64,000 bases of DNA, from NCBI GenBank assembly GCA_021186555.1, contig JAJKFL010000005.1:23624635-23688634 (forward strand), given 5' to 3'. Under the pieces are notes generated by a model. That model saw only the letters and a program-made list of their open reading frames with translations. It was not told where the DNA came from and ran no database searches. Position 1 is the first letter of the stretch. Each line of letters begins with the position of its first letter. This stretch comes from Reticulitermes speratus. Lineage: Eukaryota; Arthropoda; Insecta; Blattodea; Rhinotermitidae. The position numbers and the translations under genes were made by a program. Positions 32,240 through 41,748 of this stretch are shown piece after piece.

Positions 32240-32516
32240 GTACCTCTGCTCCTTTGTTCGGCTTTAGTTCAGTCACTGTGATGGGGGATGATAGGCAAGG
32301 GCGTTGGTCTGGTCTCGCCTCTGTACCTTTGGTCGGCGTGTGCACAGTCGCTGTGGTGGCGGGCCGATAAGCAAGGGCGTTGTTCTGTTCTCGCCTCTGT
32401 TCCATCGGTCTGCGTGGGCTCAGTCACTGTGGTGGCGAGCCAATAGGCAAGGGCGTTGGTCACGTCTCGCTCCTGTTCCTTTGGTCGTGGTGGGCTCAGT
32501 CATTGAGGTGGCGTCC
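32240..32516 (-). repeat. 76-bp spacer repeat array 4 (about 4 units, truncated)
   Basis: Subtype-B units only. The array is cut inside a unit at GAGGTGGCGTCCG, where Jockey copy B begins. No 28S rRNA sequence, expected on this side of an intact IGS, was recognised. Confidence 0.85.
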
Positions 32517-34310
32517 GCTTCTAAGTATCTAACTAGCCGCGCCGGGCTGCTGGACATGGCAATGATTGCCGTGTCATCCGCGTACAATGCCGTCTCGACG
32601 TGGCGGGAAGGGACCGCCATGTCATTGCCGTTTCGAAGGCCGCCTCGAACGTCCTGTTGTGAAGGTAGGAGGATATGATTTAACCAGATGGGAAGATAAG
32701 GCTCGTTAGCTTGAAGAGGAGACCATCGACCCAAACGATGTCGAAGGACTTAACCACGTCGAGAAAGTCTGCGCCTGTTAGCCGCTTCTCGCCAAAGTTT
32801 CTTGTCACCCTTACGACAGGCGGGCTAGCTGGAGAGTGGTGTTATATTTGGGTCTGAATCCAAACTGCTCATCTCGCTGAAGCCCGCGCCCGCTTACTTC
32901 GCTTAAGATCCTTCTAAGTAGGATCATCTCAAAAAAAGATTGCCAATGGTGTCCAGAAGACTTATGGGACGATATGAAGAGGGTAGCGATGGGTCATCCC
33001 AGGTTTCATTATGTAGACAAAACGGGCATGCTTCTATACTGATGGGAAGTACTGCACTAGAAGAGCCGCGTTGAATATCGCGGCGATGAGAGAGAGAGCA
33101 CGCTGCGGATGGCGCTTCAGAGCCCTGTTCGGAATACCGTTTGGGCCCGGCGCCTTGCTTACCTTGAGACCCCGGATGGAATCTTGGACCTCCGTGGGGT
33201 TGGTTTACTTGGGCTCGCTTGCAGGTCCATAAGATTATGCTTGCAGCGCCTCGCCAACCATCTCAATAACCGCAGGATCCGACGGGTCGTTTACCGGCTG
33301 AAACTGAGCCTCAAGGCTGTCCGCCAGTGCTTCGGCTTTCTCAGCTTTTAGAGCAGGTTCCCTAGTGATTTGCCACTGCCTCCTCAACCGGTTTTTCAGG
33401 CGTATATCATCCTGAATACGTGCCGGTATTGGGGGGTCATGGGACGTCACGAGGGCGTCTGCTGGAAGCTGACGCTGCTAGTGACTCAGTGATAGCGCTG
33501 GACACCTCCCGCACACACGTGTCAATTTTCCCTCCGTTACGTAGTTTCGGAGTGGGCCGAATTCTTCCAGGCAGGCCTTGATATTGACCAGTTGGTCCTC
33601 TGAAATCAGTGGTCCAGGAGATTAAGAAAAGGTGATCGACATTTCGTGTCGATCAGTACAGGTAAATGATCTGAACGTAGTGCAGAGCACGTTGTCAGTT
33701 ACACTGGGATGACTAGGTCTTTGGTTATTACTATGTCTAGGACATCAAGGGTAGCGGAGGAGTTATATGGGATGGTGGTGGGTGTGTCCGGCCCATATAT
33801 CAAACAGGAATGATCATTGGCCTAATCAAGCAGGGGCCTGCCCCTTGTCGTGATTAGCCTCGAGTTCCAGTCCACGTGCTTGGCGTTCAGGTCCCCCGCC
33901 ATTAGGACGGGAAGCCCTCCGCTCAGGCAGGCAGACAAATCCGCTTCGATTAGGGGCTTCGAAAGGTAAGCCGCCAGGATTTTCACCGGTCCGCTAGCCA
34001 ATATTACATGTATGGCAGTTGCCTCCAACTGGGTCAAGCCGGGGACGGGTTTAGCTAAGTGGTATATACCCCGGCGGACCAATTTTGCTGTTCCGCCGCC
34101 CTCTGTAGGCCGGTCTGTACGGTGGCAAGCATAGTTTGCGAGCCGAAAGACTTGCCCTGATCTGAGATGTGTTTCAGTCGGGAGGCATATATCAACCCCG
34201 TGTCTACCAAGGAAGTGATCCAGCTCTATCTTTCTGCCGCGCACGCCATCCGTGTTCCAGCAGGCCAGCCGTAGTGCCTTCACACTTTGTGCCCTAGAAT
34301 GTGCTGCCAT
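32517..34310 (-). pseudogene. Jockey ORF2 remnant: endonuclease and partial RT (copy B)
   Basis: Start ATG at 34308-34310. The endonuclease frame, 33822-34310, is open for 162 codons, with LRLACWNTDGVRGRK, LPTETHLRSGQVF, MAGDLNAKHVDWNSR and RRGIYH. The RT part, 32517-33330, is fragmented: a YADDTAIIAMS core at about 32560 and the KAPG...GI region near 33130-33170. The catalytic end of RT and everything after it are absent. The 17-nt overlap with ORF1 is retained (stop TAG at 34294-34296). Confidence 0.86.
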
Positions 34311-36148
34311 GCTCGGCTACAAAGAGGATAACAATTTTCAGGACAGCCCGCGTGCGTGCTGCACCTGAAGGGAGGGTGGGTACCGCTGTGAGGAGCCGCC
34401 GTGTCAGCTCCACACACGCGTTTACGGGTAGGTTGTCAAGCAGATCAGAGATATCCTCGATTGGTGACTGATTGGGAGGTGGAATGGAAGCAGGATTAGG
34501 TGGAGACGATGATTTATCAGCCATCGCCTTTTCTTCATTGGGGCCTGTTGAGTGGCCTCAACGACAGGTTGGGCAGCATTACCCTCTTTCCTGCTTGCGG
34601 ACGCTTTGCCCTGTTTAGGGGCCGCAGCCGGCTTGAGAGTGGGTTCAGTTTGGGATGCGGTTGTGGGTTTCACTACCCGCCCCCCTCGCACCACATGAGG
34701 CCATTCAGGGCCTAAGCTCTTCTCCGCAGAAGGCTCGGCACGGGTCGCTTGCGCTGAAGCCGATTGACCGGTTGCACCGTTCGTGTGGAAGAGAGGAGCT
34801 GGCGTCCGCTTTGCAAGTGCGGCTTTAGCTTCCTTCCACTTTGCACAGCCCCGATTGTTTGCTGTGTGGTTACCCCTGCAGCTGCAGCATTTAAGCTGCT
34901 GCCTTGGGGTAGAACAATCCCCGGAGGGGTGCGGCTCACCACAGGCAACACACCGGGGTGTGTATTCGCAGTTACGCTGCGTGTGGCCGAAGCGTTGGCA
35001 GCGCTTACATTGAAGCGGGGCCTTGGGGGCCACGTACGTCTCCACAGAGACACTTAAGCCGCAGAGTTCAGATGGGGATCGCACCTTCTGAACGTCTGGG
35101 CCTTTAGCCACCGACACCACAAAACGTGGAGTCGGTGGTCGATCGCGCGTAGCGTCCTGATCGTGGCGCTCAGAGCGGAGCTGCATGACGCCATTGACAC
35201 GGATTCCCAGGGCCTCAAGCTCCTCCCGGACGACGCTCTCAGGCATCTGCCTGCCGAGGTTTTTCACCAGCAGACTTATACAACGGTCCTCTGGGAGAGA
35301 GAAAGTGTGAAAAGTCACACCCTTGCTCCCGTCAAGGCTCGGAGGGCACTGACTGTGGCTCTGAAACCGTCGGCAGTCCCCGGCACGATCATTAGTTTCT
35401 CGCCCTTTATCTGGGCGGACAGACTGCTGGGACATAAAGTCCTTAACCGCGCGAGAAAGCCGCGCGAGTCGGTGACTCCTATTACGAAGACAGGATTCTT
35501 GTTGGGCCATTCCCCTGCGGGGATGGCCCAAGCACAGTGGTCCCAGCTGGCATGCTGCTCAGATGCCCCGTATGTCGACAGACATGCGCCTGTTGCTGCC
35601 TCGGAGGAGGCAGCAGGTTCGGAAGAGTCCGAACCAGTGGCTATGGGCTTGGGCTGCCCACTCGGCTGTTGTGGGTTGGTACGCCCGGCTACTACCGCAG
35701 CGTACGCTAGCTTACCTGCCGTGGCTGATTGCTGCCGGCTGCACTGTGATGTCGGGGCACCGGAGGTGCGCGGTGGGTCGGGCGTTAGGCGTTTAGCGGT
35801 CGGTGTGGTCAGGCCGACCGAGCCAGAAGACTCAGCCTTCCTTTTCCATGTGGTGGGCTGCGATCATATCCTGGGAGACGACGATGGCACGCTCCTGGTC
35901 CCGGTGATGGTGGCATGACGCTTGAAAAGCGCCACGCAAGACGTCTTGGCCTTGCTGCACGCAGTGGCCTTCGCCGTCTTCTTAGCTGCGAGGGCATACC
36001 TCAGCTCTCGCAAGAGGGCTGGGTTACCCTGCACCGATGATATAGCCCTAAGAAGGGCTAGTTCCTCCTGCTTCAGCATTACGCCTGCAGCAGGGGGCAC
36101 CTTACTCGTTTGACGCTGCTCCACTTCCCAGTGGAATAGAGGCAGCAC
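34294..36148 (-). pseudogene. Jockey ORF1 (Gag-like), copy B
   Basis: N-terminus at 36148 (MLPLFHWEVEQRQ), followed by an LLRELRYALAAKK segment to 35864. The main readable frame, 34422-35531 (369 codons), holds the central domain and three knuckles: CKRCQRFGHTQRNC, CVACGEPHPSGDC and CCSCRGNHTANNRGC, at about 34850-35020. This is the arrangement of Jockey Gag proteins. The proline/lysine-rich C-terminus ends in LFVAEHGSTF at 34297 in another frame. At least two frame changes break the ORF (near 34430-34520 and 35530-35860). Confidence 0.86.
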
Positions 36149-36650
36149 GCTGGCGACCTCTCCTTTCTCACGCGCTTCTTCAACTCCTATGCTGGATTTC
36201 TCCTTTGGCGTGACTTACTCCTTTGTTCGACCTACTCCTTTGACTGCCAAAACCCAACTCCCAATGAATTTTGGTATAAACCAACCAACCAAAGTGCTAA
36301 CTAAGGGTGGAGACTTGCGCGGAGCGCAGTCGACGTCCCTTGGTCTGTTTAGACATTCCATGCGTTTTACCGCATTGCTGGGCTAGATAACAGACTCTTA
36401 TCGGTAACTGAGGATTTTGCTTACGCTAACGATTTATGGTCTCGATTAGGTCGGGACCTGGCACACCGAAGGCTACAGCTCTAAGGGCGGAAATTCTTAT
36501 AAGTGAGGGGAATACTTTGGTTGGATGGCTCCCTGGGATTTGAACCCAGAGTGGTATTTTCACAATTAAATTCGCGCGGGATCTAAACCTACACACGAGT
36601 AATTTAGCCGTACCGGGAGGAGGAGGGAGTGTGGGTCGTGCCCCGACTAT
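36149..36650 (-). other. Probable 5' UTR / flank of Jockey copy B with a tRNA B-box-like site
   Basis: Copy A is deleted here, so the true 5' end of the LINE cannot be placed. On the minus strand near 36536-36550 the word GGGTTCAAATCCCAGGG resembles a Pol III B box, so a SINE piece may be included. No gene is seen. Confidence 0.4.
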
Positions 36651-37427
36651 TGACGCGAATACGTCTTTAAATTCGTTCCGGTGTAGGGGGGTCTCTACGA
36701 AAACTATAGCGACCAAAAAGATGGCAAGATTTGTCGCGCTTATATCTCGTAAACTATAAATGATAATGTAATTATTTAAATTTTGTTGGATAGAGGGTTG
36801 ATGTCCGTATCTAAAATGGTGGGTCGTGGGGATGTGCAGCGGTGAGGGGGGAGGGGTAGCGCTTGCTCGTGAACACTGAAAATGGCGACGCCGCGCGGCG
36901 TTTGGGCAGTGTAACTTTGGATTGCGAAGAGATAGGACGTTGAAATTGGTGTCGATGTGTAGAGAATAACAGGATCTACAATATTATTTAGCAATAATAA
37001 CCGATAAAATACAATTTGTAAAGTTATAAGCCGATAAGTGTGCTGAGTTGAAGAAAATTTTCATAATGTCGAAACAATTGCAAAGGAAATATGAACAGAA
37101 ATGTAAGAAACATATATCATTGGAAAGAAAAATTCAAAAGGAATCAGAAAAGCCCAAATTGACTAATGCCGAACAATGCAGATTGTATAGAGAGCGTAAG
37201 AAAGCCGAGCGCGTCAACGCCGGCGCGAGTACTTCGTGTGCGCCGCTCTATGCCATATGTATCTTACTTCTCCTATCATCGGCCTTGATAAATAAAATTA
37301 TACTTCACTTATAACCACCAAGACTTTATTCATTTACATCTTACCCTTCCTCTAATAACATAAAAACGGATTCATGCCTTAAACGATTGAGGTTGTGTCC
37401 CCGTTCACAAGCCACGAATTTTTTATT
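36651..37427 (+). mobile_element. Short element of unknown class, copy 2
   Basis: Second copy of the element at 5117-5936, from GACGCGAATACGTC to CCACGAATTTTTT. It is roughly 90% alike by eye but lacks a short stretch near its ORF end. The small plus-strand frame starting at 37066 (MSKQLQRKYEQKCKK) is open here to 37314, with a basic RLYRERKKAERVNAG patch that resembles the basic N-termini of some transposon proteins. Whether it is translated is unknown. No clear target-site duplication could be called. Confidence 0.68.
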
Positions 37428-37531
37428 AAACCCTGGCATTCACCTTACAACTGAGGAAAATCACGGAAAATCTCAGTCAGGGTATTCGAAAAAGCGCCTA
37501 GTTTCAGGTGCTAGGCACGATTCGGTGTCGA
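37428..37531 (-). repeat. SINE-core fragment
   Basis: On the minus strand this holds CTGACTGAGATTTTCCGTG and GTAAGGTGAATGCCAGGG. It corresponds to the core of the SINE at 41459-41740 (GACTGAGGTCTG... GTGTAAATGCCA). No tRNA-like head is present, so it is partial. Confidence 0.5.
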
Positions 37532-38324
37532 TTTGGCCACTATTGGGCCTCGACATATCTACTGACCTGTCCCCGTAGCTTGCGCTAGGCGACTTGGGTC
37601 AGCCCTCGGTCAGCGTAAATATCTGCCGAATTGCTGAACTAAGGGGCTCCCCACACCAACTAACTTTGAGACGTAACTGTCGGTAAGGGCTGTGATGTAT
37701 TCAGCAAAGAAAGGAACTCCCAAATCCTCGTGAATTTGCACGTTACTGATGTACCAAGGTGCACCAGTAGCAATGTGAAGACACTTGGATTGAATAACCT
37801 GCAGCTTTCTGAGGTGGCTGCAGGCAGCGGACCTCCAAATGGGGCACGCATAGTCCATCATGGGCCGTATGAGCTGCTTATACAGCAGAACTCCGTTCTG
37901 ATGGACAGACCGCTAATCCTGTGAAGGAGAGAGCTAAGCAGACCCAGTCGTTGGGCAGCTTTCTTCTTGACCTGGACGATATGAGGCGACCAGGTCATCC
38001 TTCTAACAAGGATCACTCCCAGATAACGGGCTGTGTCGACCCTTTGGATTGGCTCCTCTAGGAGCTGCACCGGTCGAGGCTTGGGGAACCGCCACCCTGC
38101 CTTCGCAAAGAGCATAGGATTGCTCTTGGAGACGTTGATGGCGATCCTCCATACTCTCAACCACCTCTCTAGGTCACTGATGTATGCTTCTAAGTAACTA
38201 ACAAGCAGCGCCGGCTGCGGGAAGTGGCAATGATTGCCGTGCCATCCGCGTACAATGCCAGGTCGACGTGGCGGGAAGGGACCGGCATGTCATTGACATA
38301 CAGACTGAACAAGACAGGAGAAAC
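37532..38324 (-). mobile_element. Jockey-clade LINE fragment C (3' UTR and RT end)
   Basis: It corresponds to the left end of copy A: 3' UTR words CCACTATTGGGCCTCGAC and GCGCTAGGCGACTTGGG, then the RT C-terminal region and the YADGTAIIATS site at about 38240 (the catalytic second aspartate is replaced). It is cut at 38324 within LYVNDMPVPSRH-side coding, where mariner sequence starts. It lacks the nested LINE and shows the empty insertion site at about 37630. It overlaps copy B in RT sequence, so it is an independent insertion and not the missing end of B. Confidence 0.87.
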
Positions 38325-38460
38325 TGGAATTAAGAAGCTTTCAGAACGTTGGCACAAGTGTATGGCAGTCAACAGGGACTACATTGAAAAGTAGTGTGTA
38401 AGACTTTTCCATTTTGTTGTGAATAAATTTTTTAGAAACGAATTCTCGTTTAAATTTGAA
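38325..38460 (+). pseudogene. Mariner-type transposase C-terminal fragment
   Basis: The frame 38326-38394 encodes GIKKLSERWHKCMAVNRDY and ends IEK-stop. This matches the conserved end of mariner transposases (a GI.KL..RW.KC....G.Y.E pattern). About 65 bp of AT-rich 3' flank (GAATAAATTTTTTAG) follows. All upstream transposase sequence is missing and the piece abuts Jockey fragment C directly. Confidence 0.7.
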
Positions 38461-38903
38461 CGACCTTAGTAGCTGGTGTACTACCCCATTGTATTCCCAT
38501 TTTAATCACATATTTAATGAATGCGGAATATCTGATCACTTGTTGATTTACTACATCAAAATCCACACTGATAGCCCCCAACAATCGTGTCAACTTGCAA
38601 AGTTAACCTCCAGAGAAAAAAAGCTAGATACAATTTTGTATGTAGCTGATATGACTGATGTGCCTCAGTAATTACTATAGTCATTCTTATCACCCTTATT
38701 AGAAATAGATGCAATAAGAGACTCCTTCCAATCTTATCAATGAATCTACCAATGTTTTACTTACATCTTGAATATACTACTAGGATTTGATCAGTACTTG
38801 GTAACGTACATTTTCATCTTCTCAATGGCTATCTCACCCTCAAGGGCTCAGGCACTACTGGCTCAAATGTATGTATTGTAGTCTGCCTAATATTTGTTAT
38901 TAA

Positions 38904-41254
38904 CCCTCTGGACACTTTACACCTGGCAGAAGTGATTGTTACACCTGTTCAAAATGCTGTGGGAATGTGTAAGCAGATAACCTTCCTCAATGTCTACCAA
39001 GTTAGTTTCAGGTTGGTGACCCTTCTTAAATTAATTTATGCTTCCATGTAAGTTTCTAACTTTCTTGTTCTTTTTGTTTGTTTGAAGCTCATTAATTTTA
39101 TCTGTTAGATGAAACTTATTTTTTCCTTAAATGTCTACCAATTTTATGTCGTACATCATTTTGCTTACCTTCATTAATTTGGCTCTGATAGTGTAACCAT
39201 TCCAATTTACCCAACTTTCTTTCATCTCAAAATTTTGAACATTCTTGCCAACTTGGTGGCACTGTTGAAGATTCAAATCTTCTGGGATGAATACTGCATC
39301 ACTGGGAGAGTAGCCTAGCTTGACCTCTGAACATGAAAGCAATGCAATTCTTTGAAATGTAGCAAAGTACTTATCTGGTAACACAGTGTAACATCAGAGA
39401 AACTGAATTTTGAACATCCTTTATGAGACCACATTTTATGCAGTTTTGATTAGCTAACATTTTGATATTCCCCATACTACTTTGCCAAGCCATATTGACA
39501 TCATCATTATCATCTAAGTTCTTCAAAGCAACAAACCTCTCTGAAAATTTGACTTAGTATTACTCTTTTGCCTCCACATTATTTAAGTTCTCATGATTGA
39601 ATCTCTCCATATCAGAAATCACTGATTGAATTACTTATTTATTTACTGACAGACCATACCTAACATTTGCATCTACCAGGCAGTGATCAGTATTACAATC
39701 AAAATCGGTCTTCATGTTTTCTTGAATGTCATCTCCTCTCTGACAAGAAGTGTTTAAGCTTCTTAAGTCCCTTTTCATCAGGAGAAGTCCAAGTGCATTT
39801 ATGACAGTTTCAATATGGAACCATTGTGCATTTGACAATTGCATTTTTTGATGTGTCAAAGTTTACTACTCACACACCATTATTGATACTTGTTTCATGT
39901 AAACTCTCATTTCTAATTGTTAATTTGAAAATATCCCTGCTGCAGTTTTGCACTGAAATCTGCTGATAATGTTTTCATGTGGTTCTTAGGTAACTGATCA
40001 AATACCTGCCCTAATTACTCATGGAAATTCTACTTGTCACCATCACTTACATCCTCAGTTTCAAAATGCACGTTTAAAAAAATATTGCACCGTTACCTCT
40101 CAGTATTATATAGGAAACTCTATCTGTAAAAAATTCAGTACCTAACCAGTGAAGATTTGTTCTTTTCACCATGACTTTATACTGTCTCTGGTTCGAGCTC
40201 ATCTTCCTGTCCAATTGGTACCGAGGTTGTTTGCTTAGATATAAGTTGGCCATAATATGGAACTGAGCACTCACCTCCATCTTTATCCTATTACATGCTT
40301 TCACAGTGTGGTTCTCGTTCTTGTATTCAGCAGCATACCTAATTTCCTTATTGGTGCAAATATGCTATCACACCACAAGTCTGATGATGCAGCTACTAAA
40401 TACTGTCGATTATACTGCGAAATGTGACAGCAACTATGACTTTGCATTCTCATTTGTGTAGTGACAGGAAACATGCCATTCCCAAGACACCAGCTGTTAT
40501 CCAAAGCTGACTTCAAACTGGCAGAAAAAGAGTGTGATCATTTTAAAAGTACACATTAGTGATGAAACACGTTTACCTGTTGCCATTATTGTGAACATAC
40601 ATGGTCACTAATTTTTAAGTAGGGTGAAGCTGAAAATAAGCCACAGAATATCTTCTGTTATGTATGAGCCCAAGAAGTATCAGTTATTACAGCAATCATG
40701 GTTCTTCTAACTTTAATGTGTTCTGCTATTTTAGGAGGAGCAAAGGGATAGTGTGAGCAACTAAAAAGGCCATAGGGAACCATGTTAACAAACCTCAACA
40801 TCATGTTTGGACTGCTAAAATATTCTTTTTTGAATGTCCATGTCTTTGCTTCATTTGTGTGTAATTCAGTAACAATATTCACCTGTACCAAATCATGACA
40901 ATCCCTTCCTACAAGTAGATGAAAAATTCTCTTTATGATATCACCCTTAACCCATTATTGAGTAGCACTGGCTCCAGGACATGGTTGGCTACTGTGCCCA
41001 AAATTCTGTACCATGTCAAAGAAACTTTCGAAATCTGCCCTTCAAATGTGCCATTATTTTTTCTTGTCATCAAGACATGGGACCTTTTTGCTTTACTGTG
41101 TCTGTATTTTGTGACTCAAGAATGCATTTTATTTATTGTTATACACAAAAGTAAACATAAAGATAAGATAAAACTGCAAAAGCAGGGACTTGCTACTTTT
41201 AAATGTGGCTGCAAGGGCAGGCTGGGTGCCATTTAAAAAAAAATCTTCAGAGGG
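38904..41254. mobile_element. piggyBac-like DNA transposon (decayed)
   Basis: A 2351-bp segment is bounded by TTAA at 38900-38903 and 41255-41258. Its ends are CCCTCTGGACAC (left) and, reverse-complemented, CCCTCTGAAGAT (right). TTAA target duplication, CCCT-initiated inverted ends and a length near 2.4 kb are the marks of piggyBac elements. The interior holds only short frames on both strands (minus 39127-39384, 40301-40516, 40658-40891; plus 40919-41236), and I could not recognise transposase motifs in them. It is therefore either strongly decayed or non-autonomous. The inverted match beyond 7-8 bp is weak, so the call rests on the termini. Confidence 0.5.
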
Positions 41255-41458
41255 TTAACATGTAATATAAATTTATATTCAACAGTTTCAAAAAATACTG
41301 AATCCATTTCCTGTACAATACTGACAACTCAGGTCTGTGATATTTACAGCTGGATACCTCACAGTGCCATGGAAATGAAACTGTGTCAATACCACCATAT
41401 TATACTGTCCAGTGGCACTAATTGCTACTTTGTGAAATTATTAAATAATACACATTAT

Positions 41459-41740
41459 CATTAAATGTTGTAGTCGAGTGAGTAGCACACCTGCTCCATA
41501 TTTGGGAGTCCCAGATTCGAAGCTTGGCCTGAAAACCAGCTGTCTTGACTGAGGTCTGTTGTGGTTTTTCTGAGTACTTCCGTGTAAATGCCAACATAAA
41601 TGATGGTCAAGTCATTCCAAACCCTTCCAATTCATTATTCACTGATCATCCAATCATTTGACACTATAGAGTCTGAGCTACTGACAGCATTGTTAAGTAA
41701 AGCAGAAATAAAGAAATAAATAGATAAATAAATAAAATTT
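41459..41740 (+). mobile_element. tRNA-derived SINE with target-site duplication
   Basis: The head has Pol III-like boxes: A-like GTCGAGTGAGTAGCACACC and B-like CAGATTCGAAGC. A core follows (GACTGAGGTCTGTTGTGG, GTGTAAATGCCA), and the 3' end is an AATAAATAAATAAA-type tail. CACATTAT flanks it at 41451-41458 and 41741-41748. The same head and tail types occur at 62783-63033. Confidence 0.8.
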
Positions 41741-41748
41741 CACATTAT

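Larger units (their letters stand above)
32517..36148 (-). mobile_element. Jockey-clade LINE, copy B (3'-truncated)
   Basis: Same family and orientation as copy A. It starts (3' side) at GCTTCTAAGTATCTAAC within the RT, just downstream of the YADD site in coding sense, so the RT C-terminus and 3' UTR are missing. Internal losses relative to A include about 90 bp near 32630 (A 2207-2290) and about 190 bp near 33340 (A 2999-3190). The latter is flanked in A by CTCAG repeats. ORF1 is better kept than in A and provides the intact target site for the element inserted in A. Confidence 0.9.

Noticed and set aside
9386-32516. CRISPR-like or protein-coding tandem array
   Set aside because: The unit repeats directly with no repeat/spacer alternation, the genome is eukaryotic, and reading frames track the 76-bp period rather than codon constraint.
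35163-35918. 251-aa plus-strand reading frame
   Set aside because: It is antisense to the better-supported Jockey ORF1, with the zinc-knuckle protein on the minus strand.
32517-38324. Copy B and fragment C as two halves of one Jockey insertion
   Set aside because: They overlap in RT sequence with differing substitutions and are separated by the 5' region of B, so they are independent copies.
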